From Paenibacillus faecalis (GTDB lineage Bacteria; Bacillota; Bacilli; Paenibacillales; Paenibacillaceae): a DNA stretch of 64,000 nt. The translations under genes were made by a program, and so were the position numbers. Every line of letters begins with the position of its first letter. Position 1 is the first letter of the stretch. Positions 18,782-25,875 of this stretch are shown in pieces. A model generated the notes under the pieces. It made no database searches. It saw nothing but the letters and a program-made list of their open reading frames with translations, and was not told the DNA's origin. The stretch lies in contig NZ_LT985747.1 of assembly GCF_900289175.1 (NCBI RefSeq), positions 1,113,850-1,177,849 of the forward strand, written 5' to 3'.

Positions 18782-18897
18782 TTATCTGCCCTTCTTTCTG
18801 TCCTTTTAAGTCGTATTTGGTCGTGATTATCACTGAATGGCTTTATGATGTCTAAATGTATGGATTTGTATTCTAAAAACCTGAATTTTTTCAACAG

Positions 18898-18949
18898 CAA
18901 AAAAAGGACTTTCCCATCGCCCATATTGGCATTGGAAAAGTCCCTTTTA
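18898..18949 (-). terminator. Terminator after tyrS, read on the minus strand
   Basis: Arms AAAAAGGACTTTCCC (18901-18915) and GGAAAAGTCCCTTTT (about 18934-18948) form a long stem. On the minus strand it ends in CCTTTTTTTGC. It separates tyrS from the tyrP-tdcA transcription unit. Confidence 0.85.
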
Positions 18950-18978
18950 CCTGCAAAATGCGTTTATCCGAGCCTGTA

Positions 18979-20241
18979 TTATTTAACAAGCTTCACCAAA
19001 CTATAAGTTTTCTTCCCTTTACGAATAATAATAAATCTTCCATCAAATGAATTGTCAGGTGTGACATCCATATTCACATCATTGACACGCTCACCGTTCA
19101 TGGTGATTGCTCCGTTTGCGATATCTTCTCTGGCTTGACGCTTCGAAGGCTCGATACCTAGATCGACTAACCAATCCACAATGTTTTTGGTTTCTGTAGA
19201 AGCTTCGAAGGTTGGCATATCTTTGAATCCTTGCTCGATTTCATCAGCTGTCAGAGACTTGATATCACCACTGAACAATGCTTCTGTTATTTTCTTCGCC
19301 TGTTTCAAGGCTTCTTCACCATGTACAAATTGGGTCATCTCTTCTGCCAATACCTTTTGCGCTTCCCGCTTATGAGGCTCGGTTTTCACTTTTGCCTCCA
19401 GGCCATCAATCGTTTCTTTGTCGAGGAAGGTAAAGAATTTCAAGTATTTCACGACATCGCGGTCATCCGTATTGGCCCAGAACTGGTAAAACTCAAACGG
19501 TGTCGTCTTGTTCGCATCCAGCCATATAGCTCCGCCGGCTGTCTTACCAAATTTCGTACCGTCTGCTTTCAGCATCAATGGAATGGTTAGTCCGAACGCC
19601 TGCGCTTCAGGTCCTTCTTTTTTACGGATCAAGTCCAGACCACTCGTAATGTTACCCCACTGATCAGCGCCACCGATCTGAAGCTGAACATCTTCATTCT
19701 TGAAGAGGTGATGAAAGTCTATCGACTGAAGAATCTGGTATGAGAATTCAGTAAATGAAATCCCGCTTTCCAGACGGCTTGCTACGATATCTTTGGCTAA
19801 CATCGTATTGACACTGAAATTTTTGCCGTAGTCACGCAAGAAATCCAAAATGTTTAAGTTGTGTGTCCAGTCGTAGTTGTTTACCATTTTCAATTTATTA
19901 TTGCTATCTGTATCGAACAGTTTTTTCATCTGTGCAGTCAATGCATCAACATTCGCTTGGACCTGCTCCATAGTTTGCAGTTGACGTTCTGTTGAACGGC
20001 CACTTGGATCACCGATTGTACCGGTTGCTCCGCCGATCAGAATTACAGGTCGATGTCCTGCCAACTGGAATCGCTTCAACATCATAAATGGAATCAGATG
20101 ACCGATATGCATACTATCGCCCGTTGGATCAACACCACAGTATAGAGAAATACTTTTCTTTTCTACTAATTCGCGAAGTCCTTCTGCATCAGTCTGCTGG
20201 TTAATTGCTCCACGCCATTCCAGTTCATCAATAATGTTCAT
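18979..20241 (-). CDS. tyrS: Tyrosyl-tRNA synthetase
   Basis: This class I aminoacyl-tRNA synthetase has 420 residues from the ATG at 20241. It shows YCGVDPTGDSMHIGHL (HIGH-type signature, about 33-48), the tyrosine-site stretch YQILQSIDFHHL with GGADQWGNI, GTKFGKTAGG (the KMSKS-equivalent KFGKT) and a C-terminal S4 RNA-binding domain (SKRQAREDIANGAI). AAAGGAG lies 8 bases upstream of 20241; the GTG at 20250 overlaps this site. A Tyr T-box leader controls it. Its place next to tyrP-tdcA-nhaC matches tyramine clusters, where tyrS acts as a tyrosine-level sensor or supplier. It may be the housekeeping copy or a second one. Confidence 0.96.
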   Translation of the reverse strand: MNIIDELEWRGAINQQTDAEGLRELVEKKSISLYCGVDPTGDSMHIGHLIPFMMLKRFQLAGHRPVILIGGATGTIGDPSGRSTERQLQTMEQVQANVDALTAQMKKLFDTDSNNKLKMVNNYDWTHNLNILDFLRDYGKNFSVNTMLAKDIVASRLESGISFTEFSYQILQSIDFHHLFKNEDVQLQIGGADQWGNITSGLDLIRKKEGPEAQAFGLTIPLMLKADGTKFGKTAGGAIWLDANKTTPFEFYQFWANTDDRDVVKYLKFFTFLDKETIDGLEAKVKTEPHKREAQKVLAEEMTQFVHGEEALKQAKKITEALFSGDIKSLTADEIEQGFKDMPTFEASTETKNIVDWLVDLGIEPSKRQAREDIANGAITMNGERVNDVNMDVTPDNSFDGRFIIIRKGKKTYSLVKLVK

Positions 20242-20285
20242 CATTTCCACTCCTTTATGTGGTGTTTATTGTATTTAAAAACCAA

Positions 20286-20526
20286 AAAAATCGTCTCCTT
20301 GTCTATTGTAGACATAGGGACGATTTATTAACCGTGTTACCACCCAGCTTGCATTATTAGCGCTGCAGTCACTAATAATGCCACTCTCGGCAATGATATC
20401 GATTGCCAAACCGCTTAGCGTTAACTAAGATACTCCAGAGTGTAATTCACAGGTTTGTGTGTGCTAGGTTCCATCAACCCCTAGCTTTCTGGAAACAGGG
20501 ACAAAGCTGCTACTTATCTCCTTCAT
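20286..20526 (-). promoter_or_regulatory. Tyrosine T-box riboswitch upstream of tyrS
   Basis: Read on the minus strand, Stem I contains AGTA (S-turn, near 20512) and GTGAATTACAC with a TAC (Tyr) specifier at 20442-20444. The T-box bulge GGTGGTAACACGG lies at 20332-20344, and the terminator stem (ATCGTCTCC/GGGACGAT around TAGACA) spans about 20287-20326 with a T-run. Uncharged tRNA-Tyr should favour antitermination and tyrS expression. The bulge sequence has AACACGG where ACCGCGG is usual. Confidence 0.93.
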
Positions 20527-20552
20527 TGTATTTGTTGTTTTTGATTAACGTC

Positions 20553-20581
20553 AGTATATTGAATTTAAATCGGGTTGTCAA
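20553..20581 (-). promoter_or_regulatory. Sigma-A promoter for the T-box and tyrS
   Basis: On the minus strand TTGACA (20576-20581), a 17-bp spacer and TATACT (20553-20558) make a near-consensus vegetative promoter. The predicted start lies about 20 bases before T-box Stem I. Confidence 0.85.
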
Positions 20582-20621
20582 ACCTCTTCTGTCATGTATG
20601 TTTTTCCAAACCGTGCAAACC

Positions 20622-20736
20622 CACGAAACCCCTCTTAATCAATGTAAGAGGGGTTTCCTTTATATAAAGAAATGTATAAGGGGTATTTTCATAATAAGTC
20701 CTGAATCTTAATAAGAGATTAAATTAACATTAGGGG
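20622..20736. repeat. Intergenic hairpin element, copy A
   Basis: A perfect stem AAACCCCTCTTA / TAAGAGGGGTTT (20626-20656) is followed by TATATAAAG and a tail ending TTAACATTAGGGG. Copy B at 20781-20884 has the same order of parts with many substitutions, so the two are diverged tandem copies. The hairpin could also act as a terminator in either direction. Confidence 0.65.
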
Positions 20737-20780
20737 TACATAAATCTTGTTCAAACTAATTGCGTCTGAGATAAAAAACG

Positions 20781-20884
20781 CACGAAGTCCCTCTAACCGA
20801 GCTTAGAGGGACTTCACTATATATAAAGGAGTTATCTATATAGTAAGATGCAAGACTTAATGGCAGGTTAATTTAACATTAGAG
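20781..20884. repeat. Intergenic hairpin element, copy B
   Basis: The stem AAGTCCCTCTAA / TTAGAGGGACTT (20785-20814) is followed by TATATAAAGGAG and a tail ending TTTAACATTAGAG. The stem sequence differs from copy A by compensating changes, which keeps the hairpin and suggests that RNA structure or a palindrome is under selection. Confidence 0.65.
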
Positions 20885-20912
20885 AAAAATAAAAACTTAA
20901 TTTTCCTCTCAA

Positions 20913-20993
20913 TCATCGTAGATTCATTCTAGTTACACTCGTTAGCCCCGTCCCATACATTTTGTTAACTTGCTTGCAACGCAAAATTTCCAC
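20913..20993 (-). pseudogene. Remnant of a BceA-type ABC transporter ATPase (5' end only)
   Basis: A GTG at 20993, preceded by AGGAG, starts a 26-codon reading frame whose first residues are MEILRCKQVNKMYGTG. This is the usual opening of Bce/MacB-type ATPases just before the Walker A region. The similarity stops after about 16 residues and a stop follows at 20913-20915. The rest of the ATPase and any permease are gone. It lies right after the kinase remnant, as expected for a bceRS-bceAB order. Confidence 0.6.
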
Positions 20994-21067
20994 GCTGATC
21001 TTCTCCTGTAGTTGCTGATGGCTTCAATGTACCAAGCCAAAATGACATTACGGTGACAGCAGGAAAC

Positions 21068-21450
21068 TCAATCGTTATAGATCTTTACAACAAAACGTGC
21101 ACCGCCCTCAGGCTTATTTTCCGCTCGAATCGAACCATTTAGCTTCTCTATAACTGACTTTGCCAATGCCAAACCAATTCCAATGCTATCTTTGCTTGCC
21201 GTTTTTCCTTTATAAAAATCGTTCGAATAAATGTGGAGTATCCTCCTTTATAAAGCCAGACCCTGTATCTTCGACAACAATTTGTGTACAGATCGGATTC
21301 TGATCGCAAGCAATCGTTATGCTTCCCCCACCCGGTGTATGTTCTGAGCAATTCTTCACCAGATTAAGCAAAGCTTCTGTTGTCCAGTTGTGAACTGTAA
21401 TTTCCATTTTAGAACTGATTGTTCTTACGAGTATACCGGAATTACAAGTA
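21068..21450 (-). pseudogene. Frameshifted C-terminal remnant of a BceS-type histidine kinase
   Basis: The frame contains HATPase motifs: NWTTEALLNLVKNCSEHTPGGG (N-box) and VEDTGSGF (G1 box). It hits a stop after HLFERFL. One base less in the A5/T5 run at 21214-21218 restores the reading FYKGKTASKDSIGIGLALAKS (G2 box) through to a stop at 21068-21070. The phospho-acceptor and membrane parts are missing. So this is a truncated and frameshifted kinase remnant next to the ATPase remnant at 20913-20993. Confidence 0.8.
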
Positions 21451-21502
21451 AATTTATATGAAAGTATATATTCATATAAACTGGGGCTTTGATTTACTCG
21501 CA

Positions 21503-21538
21503 AAATAAAAACCTCTCCATTCAAATAATTTGAGAGGT
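21503..21538 (-). terminator. Terminator of the small membrane-protein gene
   Basis: On the minus strand GACCTCTC and GAGAGGT pair around a 14-base loop and are followed by TTTTTATTTT. It fits the end of the 21607-21810 gene. Confidence 0.75.
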
Positions 21539-21606
21539 CTTTATCATTGTATTTTTCTTTTTGAAAGAATAACCACCTCCAACCACATTAACAATATTTT
21601 ATATCG

Positions 21607-21810
21607 TTATATGTGATGCCAGAAATCAAACAATAAATCAATGACCGTAAAAATTATTGCCAAAGCTAGTGACAAAAAAAGACTATGTTTTATGTCAGTA
21701 AACCCAAACCGATATTCAGGTTTCGAAGCGTTTTTAACGGCTATAACGATGCTCACAAATATAGATATGCCAAAAGCAAGCAAGAAATTTTTTACGAGTA
21801 GTGTAGTCAT
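21607..21810 (-). CDS. Small two-helix membrane protein
   Basis: The 67-residue product has two hydrophobic segments (about 5-24 and 43-63) joined by a polar loop, KNASKPEYRFGFTDIKHS. A short AAGG lies 10 bases before ATG 21810 and a terminator follows the gene, which supports it being real. No family was recognised. It lies in a low-GC region with decayed genes. Confidence 0.55.
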   Translation of the reverse strand: MTTLLVKNFLLAFGISIFVSIVIAVKNASKPEYRFGFTDIKHSLFLSLALAIIFTVIDLLFDFWHHI

Positions 21811-21964
21811 TTTTACATTGCCTTTCTAAGTGAAATGTTCATTATATGATATTATTTATGATCTCAATAAATTGTTCTTTTATATTGCCTAGTTGTTTGT
21901 TTCTAATTTCTATGTTTTCTAAAATCATAACTATCCTTGTTTACATCAAGCTGCTTATCATTAA

Positions 21965-22114
21965 TTATGATAATATTTTCGTAGTAGGTGAATCGAAGCT
22001 TAAAATCAAATCTCCTTTTGGTAGAAAAAGCAAAGTAAAGGTAGACAGATAAAAATAAATGGCGATAGATACAACTATAAAGACAGTTATCCATAATCCC
22101 CAATGTTTTTTCAT
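21965..22114 (-). pseudogene. Truncated DUF5412-like membrane protein remnant
   Basis: The frame from ATG 22114 reads MKKHWGLWITVFIVVSIAIY, then FLPKGDLILSFDSPTTKILS and stop. An N-terminal membrane helix followed by an LPKG(D/E)LI...SP motif is typical of the start of DUF5412 proteins, which are usually over 100 residues. Here the frame ends where the conserved domain would begin. A strong AGGAGGTGG lies further upstream near 22150, so a non-ATG start such as TTG near 22140 is possible. Confidence 0.45.
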
Positions 22115-22238
22115 TATGTATTGTTTTGACAAATGCAGCAAAACCACCTCCTGCTTTCAATTCAGCCTCAGTGAATCGCTTTTATTTTACGCTTTTAAGT
22201 GCTACCCTATAATTCTTATGTTGACTTAGAATAAATTC

Positions 22239-22646
22239 CTATTCTTTTTTGATCATTAATATGATATTGTCTGCAAGCTCTCGATCCTCTGGATTATTAG
22301 ATAACTGCATTAAAGATTCTTGAATCTTTTCAACATGACTAATAGGTTGATTATTTAGATATTCATGTCTTAATGTATTTGCTAATATGGAAATAAATCG
22401 TATCTTACTTTTATTGTAGGTAGTATACTTTTCCAAAGCACTTGCCTTAAATGCATGCTCTAAAGATATGATTGAAGGAGGTTTACCTTCTTCTAGCCCT
22501 GCTGAAATTCGACCGATCGCAGCTGCAAAATCAGAATTAATGGTTAACTGCTCCTTTTTATTTTCTGAGTGAATATGATACTGAACAAGATTAGCGCCTA
22601 GCAAAAACACAAAGAGAATAGTTAGTATAATTTTATATAGTCTCAT
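22239..22646 (-). CDS. Membrane-anchored hypothetical protein
   Basis: From ATG 22646, which follows GGAGGA at 9 bases, the 135-residue product has one N-terminal membrane helix (KIILTILFVFLLGANLV) and an extracellular helical part (ENKKEQLTINSDFAAAIGRISAGLEEG...). The longer frame to 22730 has no ribosome binding site. No family was recognised. The predicted fold is mostly alpha-helical. Confidence 0.65.
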   Translation of the reverse strand: MRLYKIILTILFVFLLGANLVQYHIHSENKKEQLTINSDFAAAIGRISAGLEEGKPPSIISLEHAFKASALEKYTTYNKSKIRFISILANTLRHEYLNNQPISHVEKIQESLMQLSNNPEDRELADNIILMIKKE

Positions 22647-22900
22647 AAAAAAATCTTCCTCCGAATGTAATACGATGGATTGCGTTGCGAAGTAAGCTGT
22701 AAGAATTAGAAATCTAAGCCTTGTTCTCATTGTTAAATCTCATAGATGTTTTCATGTAGACTGGCCAGCCCAACCATTCAAACCCTACCATATTTAGGTT
22801 TTCATTGTAAACTTTGATCAATTAAAGGCTGAAGGAAATTTACACATAATGGAACCTATCCGCCGACTCTTGCGTATATACCTTGAAGGGAGCTGATAAA

Positions 22901-23125
22901 ATGAATGGATTTTTATTGTTATTTATAGCCATTATATTGATTGGATTTGGGATCTGGATTAGAAAGAAGCCTGATTTCGGGTGGCAGTTCAACGAAGGAT
23001 GGAAAGTAAATGGCGATTCTGAACCAAGCTATGCCTATCTTGAATGGGCTAAATTCGGTGGATTAATTACGATATGCTTAGGCTCCATATTTTTAGTGTT
23101 TGGATTGATGACGATATTTTTATAG
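22901..23125 (+). CDS. Small membrane protein (DUF6199-like)
   Basis: The 74-residue protein starts at ATG 22901 after GAAGGGAG. It has two membrane helices (3-20 and 52-72) and a soluble loop, KKPDFGWQFNEGWKVNGDSEPSYAYLEW. The WxFxEGWKVxGxxEPSxxYxxxxRxxG pattern resembles DUF6199 proteins, which have no known function. Its 3' part is duplicated at 23778-23953. Confidence 0.7.
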   Translation: MNGFLLLFIAIILIGFGIWIRKKPDFGWQFNEGWKVNGDSEPSYAYLEWAKFGGLITICLGSIFLVFGLMTIFL

Positions 23126-23188
23126 TATTTCTGTTTGTACAGCCTTCATACCTCCCCCTCTAAAACTAAAAATTCAATATACTCCTAA
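23015..23188 (+). repeat. Direct repeat, copy 1
   Basis: This stretch covers the last 37 codons of the DUF6199-like gene and its downstream 60 bp. Positions 23778-23953 repeat it with only a few substitutions and one extra C. The two copies flank the lipoprotein gene. Confidence 0.92.
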
Positions 23189-23218
23189 AAAGAAGTAAAA
23201 CATCGGATGTGAATAGAC

Positions 23219-23755
23219 ATGCCTAAATTACGACTATTTGTTATAGTTCTCTGTTTGTTTCTTGCTGGCTGTAGCAATGATTATCAGGATATGTCGTTTG
23301 AAAATATTAATCGTCAATTGGATGAAGCCGCTGGAACCGAAAATAATCTTTGGTTTGTGCCTGCCAACTTCAGTGTAAGTTCATTTAATATAAAGTCTGG
23401 AAATAATAAACTAGTTTATACTTGGACATTTACATTTCACGAGAAATTTTATCAAAAATTATTAAACACAAAACCAAAAATATATTACAAATTACTTTTT
23501 CCAAAAGAAGTCTCAAATATTCTTAAAGTTGAAGAATCCGATTATTTTCAACTTCAACCTATCGAACCTGATGGGGAAAGAAAGTACGCTATAGAATTAC
23601 CACTGTTTATGAACAATGAATTATCAGATGAAGAGATTGAGCTGCTACTTAATAACTTGGATTATAATCTTATGATATATGATGACAATTACAAACCAAT
23701 TAGTATGTTTGGAATTAATAAAGATTCAATGGATAGAACAGTTAATTATAAATAA
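23219..23755 (+). CDS. Lipoprotein, function unknown
   Basis: The 178-residue product begins with a lipoprotein signal (MPKLRLFVIVLCLFLAGCSN; lipobox LAGC, Cys 18). The mature part is acidic with no family recognised; it includes YTWTFTFHEKFYQKLL and SDEEIELLLNN. It should be exported and lipid-anchored to the membrane. The ribosome binding site is weak (GGATG). Very AT-rich codon use and its position between two direct repeats suggest that it arrived or was rearranged with the repeat. Confidence 0.75.
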   Translation: MPKLRLFVIVLCLFLAGCSNDYQDMSFENINRQLDEAAGTENNLWFVPANFSVSSFNIKSGNNKLVYTWTFTFHEKFYQKLLNTKPKIYYKLLFPKEVSNILKVEESDYFQLQPIEPDGERKYAIELPLFMNNELSDEEIELLLNNLDYNLMIYDDNYKPISMFGINKDSMDRTVNYK

Positions 23756-23777
23756 GTTGAGATTCTTATTTTAATGG

Positions 23778-23953
23778 GATCCTGAACCAAGCTATGCCTA
23801 TCTTGAATGGGCTAAATTCGGTGGATTAATTACGATATGCTTAGGCTCCATATTTTTAGTGTTTGGATTGATGACGATATTTTTATAGTATTTCTGTTTG
23901 TACAGCCTTCATACTTCCCCCCTCTAAAACTAAAAATCCAATATACTCCTAAA
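23778..23953 (+). repeat. Direct repeat, copy 2, with a 3' fragment of the DUF6199-like gene
   Basis: This is a near-identical copy of 23015-23188, lacking the start and first half of the gene. Its coding frame (EPSYAYLEWAKFGG to the same stop) is therefore a dead fragment. It now forms the upstream region of the stalk-domain protein gene. Confidence 0.92.
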
Positions 23954-23990
23954 TAAATGGTATAATAAAACAAAAAAGGAGTGTTCACCC

Positions 23991-24707
23991 TTGAAAAAAT
24001 CTTTTGTCAAAACTGTCGCAACATTAATAGTAGGCATGATGATTGGATCAGCAACTGTAGTGGCTGCTGCCCCCGATACGGTCCAAGCTGTATTATCCAA
24101 GTTTAAAATTATCGTTGACGGAGAACAACAAACACTTAAATCAGATCCACTTGTTTATAAAGGCACCACCTACCTTCCGGTTCGTGAGATTGCAAGTATG
24201 TTAGATGCCGAAGTGTCTTCAGTCGATAACAAGTCTAAAAAAATCGAATTGAAAACAAATAAATCACAAACACCAACAACACAAAAAAACGTACAACCAG
24301 AGCCACCAAAACCACTCAAACTCAAGCTCAATGAAACAGTTACTAGAAATGATATGACCTTAACAATAAAAGGCGTGAACTATACCGATTTTATCCCTTA
24401 TGCATCCGAAGCAACATCTGGTATGATTGCCGAAAAAGGAAACAAGTTTGCTCTCATCCAATTTGAAGCGACGTTAAAAGCTGATCCGAAGGACAGATCA
24501 TCCTGGGGAGCCTTGGATTTTTTTGATCATGCTATGATTGGCGGCAAAAAAATAAGTGCAGCTTCCTCATACGACCATATTAATTTGTTGAATGGCGAGA
24601 CAAAAACTGTCCAAATTTTGATTACCTTGCCGGAAAACACAAGCATCACTTCGATCACCTTCAGAAACCCAAGTGACAATTCGATTTTTGGATCCATCAC
24701 TCTCTAA
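23991..24707 (+). CDS. Secreted copper amine oxidase N-terminal (stalk) domain protein
   Basis: The 238-residue product starts at TTG 23991 after AAGGAGTG. It has a signal peptide (1-27, ending VVAAAP), one stalk domain typical of Paenibacillus secreted proteins (about 35-83; KIIVDGEQQTL, DPLVYKGTTYLPVREIASML) and a C-terminal beta-rich domain (105-238; LNETVTRNDMTLTIKGVNY, LINGETKTVQ-like) resembling DUF4352-type folds. No catalytic oxidase part is present. A TATAAT at 23961-23966 could be its -10. A terminator follows at 24754. Confidence 0.85.
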   Translation: MKKSFVKTVATLIVGMMIGSATVVAAAPDTVQAVLSKFKIIVDGEQQTLKSDPLVYKGTTYLPVREIASMLDAEVSSVDNKSKKIELKTNKSQTPTTQKNVQPEPPKPLKLKLNETVTRNDMTLTIKGVNYTDFIPYASEATSGMIAEKGNKFALIQFEATLKADPKDRSSWGALDFFDHAMIGGKKISAASSYDHINLLNGETKTVQILITLPENTSITSITFRNPSDNSIFGSITL

Positions 24708-25115
24708 TTGCCTTCATCCCTTAACTGAACAATTTAATAAAAACATGAGATATACGCCCAATTCTCGGGCGTTATTTTTATTTCCCACAAAGCAATTAGA
24801 TCAGTCTCCTTTTATTTGATTAGCCAATTTTTCAGAAATCACAAAATAATGATCGACTAATAGCACCAGGATTCCTCTCAAGTTTATTGATATCAATGAC
24901 AAGTCTCTGATCGTCTTTTAATTTTTTTCGATTGCAATGTTTACAAAAACATTAATGTGATACCACGATCCTAAATGTTTTCTTGATTCTATTGCTATTC
25001 TCCTTTCCACATCAAAATTATGACAATGTACAAAACTACATCCATATAACACATCATTAGGCTGAAAAATAAGGTAAACTTATAGTTAAAGCATTATTGA
25101 AACATGGGGGATTGT
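24708..25115. other. Intergenic region without recognised gene
   Basis: Apart from the terminator near 24754 this 400-bp AT-rich stretch shows no open frame with a ribosome binding site and no RNA fold that was recognised. The promoter for the CPBP gene must lie near its 3' end. Confidence 0.4.
24754..24780 (+). terminator. Terminator of the stalk-domain protein gene
   Basis: ACGCCC, a 7-base loop and GGGCGT (24754-24772) are followed by TATTTTTATTT on the plus strand. Confidence 0.8.
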
Positions 25116-25730
25116 ATGAATTATATAAATAGCTTAAGTGCTGAAATAATAAGTATGATTTCAAATATATTGTTATTTTCATCCGTTCCTTTTATCTGGT
25201 ATATCATTCGGAATAAAAGCTTTAAGGGCTTCTTCCAATCCATTGGTATTTTTAAACCTAAGAAGTTCAATTCACTTGAAGTAATAATTATGATAGTGAC
25301 AGTTTATATTATTACTTTAGCTGCAAATATCATTGTAATAGAGTCCGGGAACAGTTTACGAAGTAGTGAAGGTCTGGAATATACAGGGATTTCCATTGTT
25401 TTGTCCATTATTATTTACGGTCTCAAAACAGGGATTGCTGAGGAAATATTTTTTAGAGGGTTTATTGCCAAAAAATTATTTTCTATCTTAGGATATAAAA
25501 AAGGAAACCTTATTCAAGCAGCTATATTTGCTTTACCTCACTTCGTAATAAACGGCTCAGCATCTTATATTGACATTATTGTTAGAATAATAAATGCTTT
25601 CTTATTAGGATATACATTTGGTTATATTCTTGAGAAGAAAAGTAACGGCAGCATTCTTCCTGTTATGATAGCCCACATTTTAATTAATATAACTTCAAGC
25701 AGCATATTAATGCTTCTATACAATAACTAA
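25116..25730 (+). CDS. CPBP-family intramembrane metalloprotease (Abi/CAAX-type)
   Basis: The 204-residue protein starts at ATG 25116 after GGGGGA. It has six or seven membrane helices and the three CPBP motifs: EEIFFRGF (about 114-121), ALPHFVIN (about 147) and IAHILINI (about 190). These supply the glutamates and histidines that bind the catalytic zinc within the membrane. In Firmicutes such proteases are linked to bacteriocin self-immunity or peptide processing. No bacteriocin gene is visible here, so the substrate is unknown. B. subtilis carries a CPBP gene (ydiL) near groES as well. Confidence 0.9.
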   Translation: MNYINSLSAEIISMISNILLFSSVPFIWYIIRNKSFKGFFQSIGIFKPKKFNSLEVIIMIVTVYIITLAANIIVIESGNSLRSSEGLEYTGISIVLSIIIYGLKTGIAEEIFFRGFIAKKLFSILGYKKGNLIQAAIFALPHFVINGSASYIDIIVRIINAFLLGYTFGYILEKKSNGSILPVMIAHILINITSSSILMLLYNN

Positions 25731-25791
25731 GGTATCAGAGACTTATATGAGTGATCAGCTTTTCAGAAATTTGGAGAACGGGACATATGAA

Positions 25792-25825
25792 ACAGAGAGT
25801 CGAATACATTCGGCTCTCTGTTCTA
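25792..25825. terminator. Bidirectional terminator
   Basis: ACAGAGAGTCGAA (25792-25804) and TTCGGCTCTCTGT (25809-25821) pair with one mismatch around a short loop. It lies between the convergent CPBP gene and the HExxH protein gene. Confidence 0.8.
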
Positions 25826-25875
25826 ATAGAATGGCAAAGCTACTCTTCACTTGAAAATAGCCAAAGATGACCGTA

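Noticed and set aside
21210-21524. The 104-codon frame starting MNGEVF as an intact small protein
   Set aside because: Its first codons overlap the terminator of the upstream gene, and its end is a frameshifted kinase domain.
25104-25115. The earlier start of the CPBP gene
   Set aside because: GGGGGA fits ATG 25116; the earlier ATG overlaps this site.
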